Shown in pieces: positions 1 to 8,427 of a stretch of 64,000 nucleotides of DNA (the stretch's first letter is position 1; every line of letters begins with the position of its first letter). The DNA comes from Winogradskyella vincentii. Its GTDB lineage: Bacteria; Bacteroidota; Bacteroidia; Flavobacteriales; Flavobacteriaceae. The translations under genes and the position numbers were made by a program. The DNA is taken from contig NZ_JAIUJS010000003.1 of NCBI RefSeq assembly GCF_020166345.1, positions 496,001-560,000 of the forward strand, written 5' to 3'. A model generated the notes under the pieces. The model did no database searches. It saw nothing but the letters and a program-made list of their open reading frames with translations, and was not told where the DNA came from.

Positions 1-192
1 CTTTGGTTAATGTATTTCATTTTTGGATACGTTATAAGTGGATTTGATAGTTGGATGCTCACCTACTCTTTTTGGATATTTTTTGCTGTTTTGTTTCTAT
101 ATGGACTATTAGGTGCCATTTCAGGAAAGGCCAATAGCATACCTATTCTTGGTGATTTTTTTCAAAAGCTATTTAAGTCCTTAGGTAATTAA
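1..192 (+). CDS. C-terminal part of a small multi-pass membrane protein (DUF4870/Tic20-like)
   Basis: The reading frame is open from base 1, so this is the 3' end of a gene that begins before the window. The visible 63 codons hold two hydrophobic stretches (about residues 4-14 and 19-42) followed by a polar tail with a Pro-Ile-Leu-Gly-Asp motif. That layout resembles the end of short DUF4870/Tic20-like membrane proteins of flavobacteria, but too little is visible to name the family firmly. It ends two bases before the next gene, so the two are probably co-transcribed. No catalytic residues can be seen. Confidence 0.6.
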   Translation, partial: LWLMYFIFGYVISGFDSWMLTYSFWIFFAVLFLYGLLGAISGKANSIPILGDFFQKLFKSLGN

Positions 193-194
193 TT

Positions 195-839
195 ATGAGT
201 GATTTATTTTACGTAAAACGTCCTTCATCATTACAATCTAACGCTCCTTTGGTAATCATGTGTCATGGTTATGGAAGTGATGAAAATGATTTGTTTTCCT
301 TTGCTCAAGAATTACCAGAAGAACTTTTCATTATTTCCTTGAGAGCTCCTTATAGAATGCAACCTTTTGGGAACGCATGGTATGCCATAAATTTTGATGG
401 AGTGCAAGGCAAATGGAGCAATAATGAACAAGCCAAAGAATCGGTTGATTTAATTGCGGGATTTATTGATTATGCCTGCACTAATTATCCGGTTGATAAA
501 AACAACGTTACATTATTAGGTTTTAGCCAAGGCACAATTTTAAGCTATGCTGTCGCCTTAAATTATCCAACAAAAGTAAAAAACGTTGTTGCGTTAAGTG
601 GTTATATAAATAATGATATTATTCCAGACAACCTAGACACAGAAGATTTTAAGCATTTAAATTTCTATTGCTCACATGGTACAGTAGACCAGGTAATCCC
701 TGTAGATTGGGCAAGAAAAACCCCTGCTTTTTTAAAGGCTTTAAATATTAACCATGTTTATTCAGAATATCCAGTTGGACATGGAGTTGCTCCGCAAAAT
801 TTTCATGATTTTAAAGACTGGCTGAAGAAATATATTTAA
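195..839 (+). CDS. alpha/beta hydrolase, phospholipase/carboxylesterase family
   Basis: A 214-residue cytoplasmic serine esterase with no signal peptide. The nucleophile elbow GFSQG places Ser111; Asp165 (in GTVDQVIP) and His196 (in PVGHGVAP) complete a catalytic triad, and the HGYGSDENDL segment near residue 24 forms the oxyanion-hole region typical of the family. Relatives hydrolyse short acyl esters or lysophospholipids; the substrate here is unknown. The gene starts two bases after the preceding membrane-protein gene. Its stop codon overlaps by four bases the end of the convergent gene on the minus strand. Length is normal for the family. Confidence 0.88.
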   Translation: MSDLFYVKRPSSLQSNAPLVIMCHGYGSDENDLFSFAQELPEELFIISLRAPYRMQPFGNAWYAINFDGVQGKWSNNEQAKESVDLIAGFIDYACTNYPVDKNNVTLLGFSQGTILSYAVALNYPTKVKNVVALSGYINNDIIPDNLDTEDFKHLNFYCSHGTVDQVIPVDWARKTPAFLKALNINHVYSEYPVGHGVAPQNFHDFKDWLKKYI

Positions 840-1342
840 TAATTCATTGGATACATAAAGTATTCAACGAGCTTATATTTTAATTCATTGTTTTCATCAA
901 TTTCATAATTAACAAAAATCTCACCCCAATTCTCTGTATCGGTAAAATCTGCGATAATCCATTTGTGATTAAGTATTCTTACTTTATTGATTACCATTTT
1001 TGAATCTGTCATGGATACATATGGAACAATTGGGTGATCTTCACCTTTGTAATTGTTCATGCTATATAAACCATCAACTATTGCTGGAATGAGTTCTTCA
1101 GTATTGTAGCCTTTATCTTCAAAAAATGTCAAAGCATCCTCATTTCCATTAATGCTGAAATGATTTAACTCAAAATTCTGCTCTTCTAATTCATTAGATT
1201 TCTGCTCTAGTTCAGCAATATTGGCCTTAAAGGTTTGTATATCTTTTTCGTATTTATCAATTATATTTTTTGAATTAACATATTGAAATACAATAAGTAA
1301 TACAGAAAATAAAAACAAGTACATAAAAATTCTATTCTTCAT
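836..1342 (-). CDS. hypothetical membrane-anchored protein with a coiled coil
   Basis: 168 residues. Residues 5-22 form one hydrophobic anchor (signal anchor), followed by a Glu/Lys/Gln-rich coiled coil at about 27-60, then a compact globular part rich in aromatic residues ending in YFMYPMNY. The bulk is therefore expected in the periplasm. I do not recognise the family and see no catalytic motif. Its ATG overlaps the last codon of the metallo-beta-lactamase-fold gene upstream (ATGA overlap), so the two are one operon and are translationally coupled. It may work with that hydrolase, but the sequence does not prove it. Confidence 0.75.
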   Translation of the reverse strand: MKNRIFMYLFLFSVLLIVFQYVNSKNIIDKYEKDIQTFKANIAELEQKSNELEEQNFELNHFSINGNEDALTFFEDKGYNTEELIPAIVDGLYSMNNYKGEDHPIVPYVSMTDSKMVINKVRILNHKWIIADFTDTENWGEIFVNYEIDENNELKYKLVEYFMYPMNY

Positions 1343-2106
1343 TCTTGGATTTTTATTTGTAGATTATCATAGGCTAAAAAAACGTTTTTGGGTAGTTTTT
1401 GTTGTACATCATCATGAAATCCCATATGATGACTGATATGAGTTAAATATGCACGTTTAGGTTTAACCTCTGCAATAAATTCTAAGGCTTCCTCTAAGTT
1501 GAAATGTGAGATATGTGGCTCTTCACGCAATGCGTTAACGACAAGAACTTCTAGATTATTTAATTTTTTCATCTCCTTTTTTGATACTGTTTTCATATCG
1601 GTGAGGTATGCAAAATCGCTAAATCTAAACCCGAAAACTTGTAATTTATAGTGCAAACCATCTATTGGTAAAACATCCAAATTACCTGCTCTAAAAGCAC
1701 TGTTGGATATCTCATGTTTTATAACACTTGGTACACCAGGATATTTCTTTTCAGAAGTGAATATATAGTCAAATCGCTTTTCTAGAGCTTTAAAAACTCT
1801 TTTATTAGCGTATAGTGGAATATCGCCTTGCCTAAAAAAGAATGGTCTTATATCATCTAATCCCATCGTATGGTCTGCATGCTCATGCGTAAATATTATG
1901 CCATCTATCCGATTCACTTTAGCATTTAGCATTTGCTGTCTAAAATCAGGCCCGCAATCAACAACAAAAGTGTAATCATCCCACTCTACCAATATAGAAA
2001 CTCGTAATCGTTTATCTTTTGGATTTTTGCTTAAGCAAACAGGATGTTCACTTCCGATAATGGGTATTCCTTGAGACGTACCAGTACCTAAAAATGTTAT
2101 TGTCAA
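1339..2106 (-). CDS. MBL-fold metallo-hydrolase, PhnP-like
   Basis: A 255-residue cytoplasmic metallo-beta-lactamase-fold phosphodiesterase. It opens with the beta-strand FLGTGTSQGIP common in the PhnP/RNase Z-like branch and carries the metal motif HEHADH at residues 74-79; further ligands are His in LTHISHHMG near the C-terminus. PhnP relatives open cyclic phosphodiesters, but the bacteroidal members have no assigned substrate and no phn genes lie nearby. A TAnnTTTG promoter box (2124-2131, minus strand) lies just upstream. It overlaps the downstream hypothetical gene by four bases. Confidence 0.85.
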   Translation of the reverse strand: MTITFLGTGTSQGIPIIGSEHPVCLSKNPKDKRLRVSILVEWDDYTFVVDCGPDFRQQMLNAKVNRIDGIIFTHEHADHTMGLDDIRPFFFRQGDIPLYANKRVFKALEKRFDYIFTSEKKYPGVPSVIKHEISNSAFRAGNLDVLPIDGLHYKLQVFGFRFSDFAYLTDMKTVSKKEMKKLNNLEVLVVNALREEPHISHFNLEEALEFIAEVKPKRAYLTHISHHMGFHDDVQQKLPKNVFLAYDNLQIKIQE

Positions 2107-2123
2107 GACTGTTAAGTTTAAAA

Positions 2124-2131
2124 CAAAAATA
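2124..2131 (-). promoter_or_regulatory. Bacteroidota -7 box for the MBL hydrolase operon
   Basis: On the minus strand the sequence reads TATTTTTG, an exact fit to TAnnTTTG, 17 bases upstream of the start codon. It is the only full match in this divergent intergenic region on this strand. Confidence 0.55.
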
Positions 2132-2163
2132 AGCTTATTTTTTTGTATACCACCGTAAAATAG

Positions 2164-2171
2164 TACCTTTA
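2164..2171 (+). promoter_or_regulatory. probable -7 box of the 488-residue gene
   Basis: TACCTTTA matches seven of the eight positions of TAnnTTTG. It lies 7 bases before the first ATG (2179), which would leave almost no leader. The second in-frame ATG at 2197 would give a leader of about 20 bases and may be the true start. Confidence 0.4.
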
Positions 2172-2178
2172 CGGCATT

Positions 2179-3645
2179 ATGAAGAACCCAAATTCTATGG
2201 AAGACATAAGGTACAAAGGTGACTTTGAGATAGAAAATATACCTTCATTAAAGGACAAAGCCCTACGAATAAACCTTAACAAAGATATTTACGGAACATT
2301 TGCAGAGATTGGTGCAGGCCAAGAAACTGTGCGTCAGTTTTTTAGAGCAGGTGGTGCTTCTGGTACTATTGCAAAGACAATGTCAGCATATGATAAGGAC
2401 TTTAGTGATGCTATTTATGGTATTGAAGACGATAAGCGTTATGTAACCGAAGCTAGGTTAAGAAAAATGCTTAATCATGAGGTAAATCTTATTGAACAAC
2501 GTATAGGAAGAGAAAAGCAACCAAACAAGATATTCTTTTCATATGCTAATACTGTTGCAACCATTGATTTTGCAAAGAAATATAAAGGCCACGGATGGGT
2601 AGGAATTAAATACCAAGTAGCACCAGACCAAGATTACAATGATATTGTTTTGCATATTAGATTTAAAGAAAATGATGCAAGACTACAACAAGAGACCCTA
2701 GGTAAATTGGGAACTAACCTCATTTACGGTGCTTTCTATAAATACAATCAACCACGTAAATTATTACGGTACTTATATGATCATTTAGATAAGGATCAAT
2801 TAGAAATTGATACTATTAATTTTTCTGGTCCGGTTTTCGAAGATGTAGATAACAGGTTAATGAGTCTTCAACTCGTTAAAAATGGAATGACCGATGCAGT
2901 AATGTTTGCACCAGATGGTAATAATGTTCTACCAGCAAGAGTACTTTACAAAAAGAATATACTTGCATTAAGAGGTAGCTTTAGACCTGTAACCAAAGTG
3001 AATATGGATATGTTTGAAAAATCATATGAAATGTTCATTAAAGAAAACAAGGTTGATAAAGAAAAGACGCAAGTAATTTTTGAAATTACCCTTTCAAACC
3101 TCAGGGCTGAAGGTGAAATAGACGAACAAGATTTTATGGATAGAGCTCGTCTATTATGTTCTCTAGGTCAGACAGTTTTAATATCAAACTTCCAAGAATA
3201 TTATAGACTAGTCGAGTATTTCTCTCAATACACCAGAAATAGAATGGGATTAGCAATGGGAGTAAATAATCTCATTGATATTTTTGATGAAAAATACTAC
3301 CGTCACTTAAGTGGTGGTATATTAGAAGCTTTTGGTAAACTTTTCTACAAAGATCTCCGTGTTTATCTTTACCCTATGGAAAATGAAGATGGAAGCTTAA
3401 CCGACAGCGAAAATCTTAAGGTTCATCCACGTATGAAAGAATTATACAAATTCTTTAAATACAATGGAAAAGTGGTAGATATTCATGATTATGATCCATC
3501 CATATTGAGAGTTTTCTCTCGAGAAGTTTTAAAGAAAATCACTAGTGGTGATGATGGTTGGGAAGAGATGCTACCAGAAGGTGTTGCTAAACTTATCAAA
3601 GAGAAGTCGTTATTTGGTTGTGAAACTGAAGAAGTTTTAAGGTAA
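2179..3645 (+). CDS. conserved protein of unknown function
   Basis: 488 residues, soluble, no signal peptide and no membrane segment. I recognise it as a long protein conserved across Bacteroidota and also seen in cyanobacteria; public entries give it conflicting labels (TonB-dependent receptor, nucleotide adenylyltransferase), neither of which fits: there is no signal sequence or plug domain, and no HxGH nucleotidyltransferase motif is obvious. Conserved-looking features include an N-terminal glycine-rich GAGQETVRQFFRAGGASGT segment at about residues 45-63 and many acidic/aromatic patches. The start may be Met7 (2197) rather than Met1, given the promoter position. It is transcribed alone, divergently from the MBL hydrolase. 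Confidence 0.8.
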   Translation: MKNPNSMEDIRYKGDFEIENIPSLKDKALRINLNKDIYGTFAEIGAGQETVRQFFRAGGASGTIAKTMSAYDKDFSDAIYGIEDDKRYVTEARLRKMLNHEVNLIEQRIGREKQPNKIFFSYANTVATIDFAKKYKGHGWVGIKYQVAPDQDYNDIVLHIRFKENDARLQQETLGKLGTNLIYGAFYKYNQPRKLLRYLYDHLDKDQLEIDTINFSGPVFEDVDNRLMSLQLVKNGMTDAVMFAPDGNNVLPARVLYKKNILALRGSFRPVTKVNMDMFEKSYEMFIKENKVDKEKTQVIFEITLSNLRAEGEIDEQDFMDRARLLCSLGQTVLISNFQEYYRLVEYFSQYTRNRMGLAMGVNNLIDIFDEKYYRHLSGGILEAFGKLFYKDLRVYLYPMENEDGSLTDSENLKVHPRMKELYKFFKYNGKVVDIHDYDPSILRVFSREVLKKITSGDDGWEEMLPEGVAKLIKEKSLFGCETEEVLR

Positions 3646-3763
3646 TCCCATTTTTTTATTATTACGATAAATTGCATATTCGCTGAGGATTATTGATTGC
3701 TGAAATGCTACTTTGACTATAATTACTTATTTTTAGTCCAGTCATTCAACCATCACTATCAAC

Positions 3764-4636
3764 ATGAATCAATTGTTCAAAAATATTGCTACCATTCTAA
3801 TCATACCATTAATTTTCTTCACTTGTAAAGAAAATACCAAAGAAAAAATAGTTAGTACAAAAGAACTCATCGAAACTGAATTAAAAAATGATGAGTGGAA
3901 TTTGGTATGGTCAGATGAATTCAATTCGGATACTATAGATTCAAGTAATTGGAATCTTCAAGTTCTAAAAGCCGGTCAATTTAATAACGAGTGGCAACGA
4001 TATACTGATAGCAATGAAAATGCATTTATTGAAAATGGAAGTTTGGTCATTAAGGCTGTACATGAGACCGATATTCATGGGATGGACCAATATTCTTCAG
4101 CGAGGCTTAATACTGCAAACAAGCAATCTTGGAAATACGGTAAAATCGAAGCTCGTATAAAACTTCCAAAGGGCAAAGGAATATGGCCAGCATTCTGGAT
4201 GTTGGGAGCGAATATAGATGAAAATGGAGGTGATACTCCATGGCCACAATGTGGTGAAATAGATATTCTAGAACTATACGGTACTAAAGACAATGCCATT
4301 GTCGAGGCTAATTTACATTATGCTGATCAGTCAAATTCTCATGCAATGATGGGAGCAAAATCCTATAAATTAGATAAGGGAATTTTTGCAGATGATTTTC
4401 ACATATTTGCTTTGGAATGGGATGATAAAAATATCAAATGGCTTGTAGATGGTTATCAATATGCAATCACCTCTATTGCTGACGCAGAACGCTCAGAATT
4501 CCATAAAGAATTTTTTATCCTACTTAATCTAGCTGTTGGAGGCACGTACGCAGGACGACCAGATACCTCTACTCCATTTCCACAGTTTATGTATGTAGAT
4601 TGGGTTAAAGTTTATCAAAAGGACCAAAGCAGCTAA
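3764..4636 (+). CDS. glycoside hydrolase family 16 beta-glucanase (laminarinase-like)
   Basis: 290 residues. A hydrophobic N-terminal segment ends in FFTC at Cys21, a plausible but non-canonical lipobox, so the enzyme is likely an envelope lipoprotein. The GH16 active-site motif EIDILE gives nucleophile Glu165, helper Asp167 and acid/base Glu170. The substrate-cleft signature KLPKGKGIWPAFWMLG precedes it at about residues 133-148, and WVKVYQ closes the jelly roll. Family members of this type cut beta-1,3(4)-glucans such as laminarin. A mutarotase-like gene and a sugar symporter follow in the same direction, which supports use of glucan breakdown products. No SusC/SusD pair is present. Confidence 0.88.
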   Translation: MNQLFKNIATILIIPLIFFTCKENTKEKIVSTKELIETELKNDEWNLVWSDEFNSDTIDSSNWNLQVLKAGQFNNEWQRYTDSNENAFIENGSLVIKAVHETDIHGMDQYSSARLNTANKQSWKYGKIEARIKLPKGKGIWPAFWMLGANIDENGGDTPWPQCGEIDILELYGTKDNAIVEANLHYADQSNSHAMMGAKSYKLDKGIFADDFHIFALEWDDKNIKWLVDGYQYAITSIADAERSEFHKEFFILLNLAVGGTYAGRPDTSTPFPQFMYVDWVKVYQKDQSS

Positions 4637-4665
4637 GCTCAGTTTATTATAATTCACTGATCTCA

Positions 4666-5550
4666 ATGACATATATTCTAAAAAACAAAACCATTGAACT
4701 TCATATTGATGACCCTTCAGAAAATTATAATTTTTCTCGTTTTGACTGGAGCGGTAAAATCAAAAAATTAATTTATAAGGGCACTTGCGTAACAGGTGAT
4801 GAAAAGACAGACGCAAAGGAAATTCCAGATTATGGTAGGGGATTTTACAATGAATTTGGAATAAATAAACCTGTAGGTTTTCAAAACCTTGAACTGAATG
4901 ATTGGTTTCATAAAATTGGAGTTGGACTTTTAAGAAAGCAGGAATCAGATTATTTTTTCATGAATAAATATGATATTAAACCAGCAAGATTTTCGTTGAA
5001 TGCTAATTCTGAAACACTTCAAATTAAATGTCAATCTCTATCACATAATGGCTATGCATATATACTCGAAAAAGAAATAAAACTATTAAAGAGTGGCTTT
5101 GAAATTAATTATACTCTCAAAAACACTGGACAAAAATCCATTATTACAGATGAATATGTACATAACTTTATGTCAATAAATAAATCCTTGATAAATAAAG
5201 ATTATGAGCTATCATTTAATTTCGTTATCGATCCTGATACATTCAATGAAACCGTTAATCCTAAAAATGTAGTTACATTCTCAACCAATCAAGTATCTTT
5301 TAAAGCCTCTCCTGAGAGCGCTTTTTTCTTCAGCAATATAACAGGAGGTAAAAAAGTAACAGCACAGTGGAAATTAGTAAATAAAAGAAATAAGATCTGC
5401 ATATCGGAGAAAGGTGATTTTGAAACTAACTCAATTAATCTTTGGGGTTGTCGTCATGTAATAAGTCCAGAATTATTTTTTGACATTAATCTTAAACCAG
5501 ATAACACCAAGAAATGGTCAAGAACATATACACTATATAATTTAAGTTAA
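4666..5550 (+). CDS. aldose-1-epimerase/mutarotase-fold-like protein
   Basis: 294 residues, no signal peptide. The pattern of beta-strands, the DWSGKI and GRGFYNEFGINKPVG segments near the N-terminus, and the later TDEYVHNFMSI and WGCRHVISPELFFDINL segments look like the galactose-mutarotase superfold used by carbohydrate-binding enzymes. The His in VHNFMS and the acidic residues near PELFF could serve a sugar pocket, but I cannot assign a catalytic base. The gene sits 29 bases after the GH16 glucanase and before the sugar symporter, so a role with sugars is likely. The exact reaction is unknown. Confidence 0.65.
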   Translation: MTYILKNKTIELHIDDPSENYNFSRFDWSGKIKKLIYKGTCVTGDEKTDAKEIPDYGRGFYNEFGINKPVGFQNLELNDWFHKIGVGLLRKQESDYFFMNKYDIKPARFSLNANSETLQIKCQSLSHNGYAYILEKEIKLLKSGFEINYTLKNTGQKSIITDEYVHNFMSINKSLINKDYELSFNFVIDPDTFNETVNPKNVVTFSTNQVSFKASPESAFFFSNITGGKKVTAQWKLVNKRNKICISEKGDFETNSINLWGCRHVISPELFFDINLKPDNTKKWSRTYTLYNLS

Positions 5551-5644
5551 ACATCATAATTTCTGGTTTAATTATAGATTATTACCTTAGACGATATTTT
5601 GGCGTAAGCCATTTTAAATTACTAACTAACTCTTACCAACTAAA

Positions 5645-7204
5645 ATGAATAATCAATCTTTATATACCATACGTATTGCTCTTATTGTAGCACTAGGTGG
5701 ATTTTTAATGGGTTTTGATGCATCTGTGATTTCTGGTGTTAACAAATTCATTCAAATAGATTTCAATTTAACAGATATTGAACTAGGTTTCTCTGTTAGT
5801 TCACTGACCATCATAGCAGCCTTAGCAATGATGATTTCAGGACCTTTAAGCGATCGTTTTGGTAGAAGGATAATGCTTAAAGTTTGTGCTATAGTGTTTA
5901 CAATTTCTGCCGTTGGTTCCGCCTTGGTGTCAAATTTTTCACTTTTCTTGATTTTTAGAATGCTTGGTGGTTTTGGGGTTGGAGCCTCATTAATTTTAGC
6001 GCCAATGTATATTGCTGAGATTGCACCACCAGCACAAAGAGGTAGACTTGTATCTTTCAATCAATTAAATATTGTACTTGGTATAACCATTGCGTTTTTT
6101 AGCAACTACTATATTTTATCACTTGGTGATTCTGATGCAAGTTGGGTACAATCTCTAGGGATAGCAGAAAATAATTGGCGTTGGATGTTAGGTGTCGAAG
6201 CCCTTCCTGCAATTCTCTACTTTTTTGGGCTATTAACTGTTCCTAGAAGCCCTAGATGGTTGGTTATGAAGAATCATTTAGTTGAGGCAAAAGACGTACT
6301 ACAAAAGTTTTATACAGATGAACAAGCGGAAAAGGATATGGTAGCAATACAAGATTCATTAGAAACTGATAAGAATAAAAAGAAAGTATCAGTAATGGAA
6401 ATCTTTAAACCTGCCATGAGACTCGTTATCACCATAGGTTTAGTTGTAGGTGTTCTCCAGCAAATAACAGGTATAAATTCTGTCTTTTTCTATGCACCTA
6501 TGATATTTGAACAATCTGGTATTGGTACTGATGCGTCATTCATACAAGCCATACTAGTTGGAGTAACCAATTTGGTCTTTACAATATTAGCAATGCTATT
6601 AATTGATAAACTTGGGCGTAAACCATTGCTTACATTTGGCGTTGCCGGAATTGGCGTTTTTATGGTGTTATTAGCCTATGGGTTTAATTCAGCAACATAT
6701 TCATTAGATAGTGAAAAAATAAACCAATTATCAAATACAGAATTAAGAGAAGAATTATCTGTACTTGCTGGGAAATCCTTTAAAAATGATGTAGCATATA
6801 AAAATGAACTCAAATCACTTTTAGGACCAGAAAGAGCAAAACAAAATGAGTCTGAATTAATTACTGCCGCAATTAGTATGAACCCATCTCTTATCCTTAT
6901 AGGTATCCTAGGCTTTGTAGCATGCTTTGCAATTTCACTTGGGCCTGTTATGTGGGTACTTTTTTCAGAGTTATTCCCATTGAGAATCAGAGGTGTGGCA
7001 ATTTCATTCGTTGGATTTGTAAATTCTGCTGTTTCAGCAGGTGTCCAATTTATTTTCCCATGGGAATTATCTACCATAGGCAGTTCAATGACCTTTTTGA
7101 TTTATGGTCTTTTTGCCTTTGCTAGTCTAATATTTATTGTTAGAGTAATTCCAGAAACAAAAGGTAAATCCTTAGAAGAACTAGAAGCTCAATTGGTAAA
7201 ATAG
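5645..7204 (+). CDS. MFS sugar porter (sugar:H+ symporter)
   Basis: 519 residues with twelve predicted membrane segments in the inner membrane. Hallmarks of the sugar porter family (XylE/GLUT type) are present: GFDASVISG in helix 1, DRFGRR in the first cytoplasmic loop, PRSPRWLV before the central loop, QQITGINSVFFYAP in helix 7, and PETKGKSLEELE at the end. An unusually long charged insert of about 75 residues lies between helices 9 and 10 (roughly residues 345-415). It most likely imports a monosaccharide released by the neighbouring glucanase. The ATG at 5645 starts directly before the helix-1 sequence. Confidence 0.9.
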   Translation: MNNQSLYTIRIALIVALGGFLMGFDASVISGVNKFIQIDFNLTDIELGFSVSSLTIIAALAMMISGPLSDRFGRRIMLKVCAIVFTISAVGSALVSNFSLFLIFRMLGGFGVGASLILAPMYIAEIAPPAQRGRLVSFNQLNIVLGITIAFFSNYYILSLGDSDASWVQSLGIAENNWRWMLGVEALPAILYFFGLLTVPRSPRWLVMKNHLVEAKDVLQKFYTDEQAEKDMVAIQDSLETDKNKKKVSVMEIFKPAMRLVITIGLVVGVLQQITGINSVFFYAPMIFEQSGIGTDASFIQAILVGVTNLVFTILAMLLIDKLGRKPLLTFGVAGIGVFMVLLAYGFNSATYSLDSEKINQLSNTELREELSVLAGKSFKNDVAYKNELKSLLGPERAKQNESELITAAISMNPSLILIGILGFVACFAISLGPVMWVLFSELFPLRIRGVAISFVGFVNSAVSAGVQFIFPWELSTIGSSMTFLIYGLFAFASLIFIVRVIPETKGKSLEELEAQLVK

Positions 7205-7232
7205 CTTGTTAAAATTTAATACTACATCAATG

Positions 7233-7248
7233 TTCTAGTCGACTAGAA
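7233..7248. repeat. 16-bp perfect palindrome across the bcp stop codon
   Basis: TTCTAGTCGACTAGAA is its own reverse complement and contains the stop codon of the peroxiredoxin gene (7235-7237). It lies between two convergent genes. There is no T-run after it, so it is not a classic terminator. Confidence 0.6.
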
Positions 7249-7690
7249 TTTGAGCTGTATGTTCTTTGGTTTTAACTTTGGTGATTACATCTTCAATGAT
7301 ACCGTTTTCATCTATGACAAAGGTAGTTCTATGGATGCCATCATATTCCTTACCCATGAACTTTTTTGGTCCCCAAACACCGAAAGCATTTATTACTGCC
7401 TTATCCTCGTCTGCTAGCAGAGGGTATTGAAATCCATATTTAGTTTTAAAGTTAGATTGACGCTTAGCACTATCAGCACTCACACCTAATATTTCATAGC
7501 CTTGCGCCTTAAACCTGTCATAATTATCGTTAAGATTACAAGCTTCAGCTGTACATCCTGGTGTACTAGCTTTTGGATAAAAGAAAACTACAAGTTTTTT
7601 GCCTTGATAATCCGCTAATGATATTGTATTTCCTTGTTCGTCTTTTGCCGTGAAACTTGGTGCTTTATCACCTATTTTTAAGTGCGTCAT
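7235..7690 (-). CDS. bcp: thioredoxin-dependent thiol peroxidase (Bcp/PrxQ peroxiredoxin)
   Basis: 151 residues, cytoplasmic. It reduces hydrogen peroxide and organic hydroperoxides with thioredoxin. The TPGCTAEACNL motif gives peroxidatic Cys46 and resolving Cys51, the atypical 2-Cys arrangement of PrxQ. The start is set at the ATG giving MTHLKIGDKAPSF; the frame stays open 72 codons further upstream, but that stretch lies inside the divergent nth gene and lacks peroxiredoxin similarity. The start codons of the two divergent genes are only 34 bases apart. Confidence 0.93.
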   Translation of the reverse strand: MTHLKIGDKAPSFTAKDEQGNTISLADYQGKKLVVFFYPKASTPGCTAEACNLNDNYDRFKAQGYEILGVSADSAKRQSNFKTKYGFQYPLLADEDKAVINAFGVWGPKKFMGKEYDGIHRTTFVIDENGIIEDVITKVKTKEHTAQILVD

Positions 7691-7696
7691 AATGCT

Positions 7697-7704
7697 TAAT
7701 TTTG
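7697..7704 (+). promoter_or_regulatory. -7 box of nth
   Basis: TAATTTTG, an exact TAnnTTTG match, 20 bases before the nth start codon. It overlaps the region just upstream of the bcp start on the other strand. Confidence 0.5.
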
Positions 7705-7724
7705 TTTTTGTAAAAATACAATGA

Positions 7725-8381
7725 ATGACTAAGCAAGAAAAGGTACAATTTGTTATAAATACGTTAAATGAATTATACCCAGAAATTCCTATTCCTTTAG
7801 ACCATAAAGACCCATATACGCTTTTAATTGCAGTACTAATGTCAGCCCAAAGCACAGATGTACGTGTTAACCAAATCACGCCCTTGTTGTTTGAACGTGC
7901 AGACAACCCTTATGATATGATTAAATTAAGTATTGAGGAAATACGCGAAATTATAAAACCTGTTGGTCTATCTCCAATGAAAAGTAAAGGAATATATGGC
8001 TTATCTCATATTCTCATTGATAAGCACAACGGTAAAGTACCTAAAACCTATGAAGAGCTTGAAGCATTGCCAGCTGTAGGCCACAAAACGGCAGCTGTTG
8101 TACTTTCACAAGCCTTTGGTATACCTGCTTTTCCTGTTGATACTCATATTCATAGATTGATGTATCGTTGGAATTTAACCAATGGTAAAAATGTTGTGCA
8201 GACCGAGAAAGATGCAAAACGTTTATTCTCGAAGGAACTATGGAACGACCTTCACCTTCAAATAATATGGTATGGTCGTGAATATTCTCCGGCTAGAGGT
8301 TGGGATTTAGAAAAAGACATTATTACGAAAACAATTGGCCGACAGTCCGTAATTAAAGATTATTATAAAAATAAAAAGTAG
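7725..8381 (+). CDS. nth: endonuclease III-type DNA glycosylase lacking the iron-sulfur cluster
   Basis: 218 residues. It removes oxidised pyrimidines in base excision repair and nicks the abasic site. The helix-hairpin-helix LPAVGHKTA carries catalytic Lys121 and the VDTHIHRL loop carries catalytic Asp139, both as in E. coli Nth. The C-terminal four-cysteine loop that binds 4Fe-4S in most Nth proteins is absent; the corresponding segment reads YGREYSPARGWDLEKD, and the whole protein contains no cysteine. Length is close to normal, so this is replacement of the loop rather than truncation. An ATG four bases earlier (7721) is followed at once by a stop, so 7725 is the start. Confidence 0.93.
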   Translation: MTKQEKVQFVINTLNELYPEIPIPLDHKDPYTLLIAVLMSAQSTDVRVNQITPLLFERADNPYDMIKLSIEEIREIIKPVGLSPMKSKGIYGLSHILIDKHNGKVPKTYEELEALPAVGHKTAAVVLSQAFGIPAFPVDTHIHRLMYRWNLTNGKNVVQTEKDAKRLFSKELWNDLHLQIIWYGREYSPARGWDLEKDIITKTIGRQSVIKDYYKNKK

Positions 8382-8427
8382 TTGCAATGGTATAGTTATT
8401 GATGCTTTTGCATCAAACTAACTTTCC

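Noticed and set aside
5752..7125. Frames opposite or overlapping the sugar symporter gene
   Set aside because: They lie wholly inside a clear membrane transporter gene and have no independent signals.
7691..7906. N-terminal extension of the bcp frame by 72 codons
   Set aside because: It overlaps the divergent nth gene, has no peroxiredoxin similarity, and the proper start at 7690 gives a standard-length protein.
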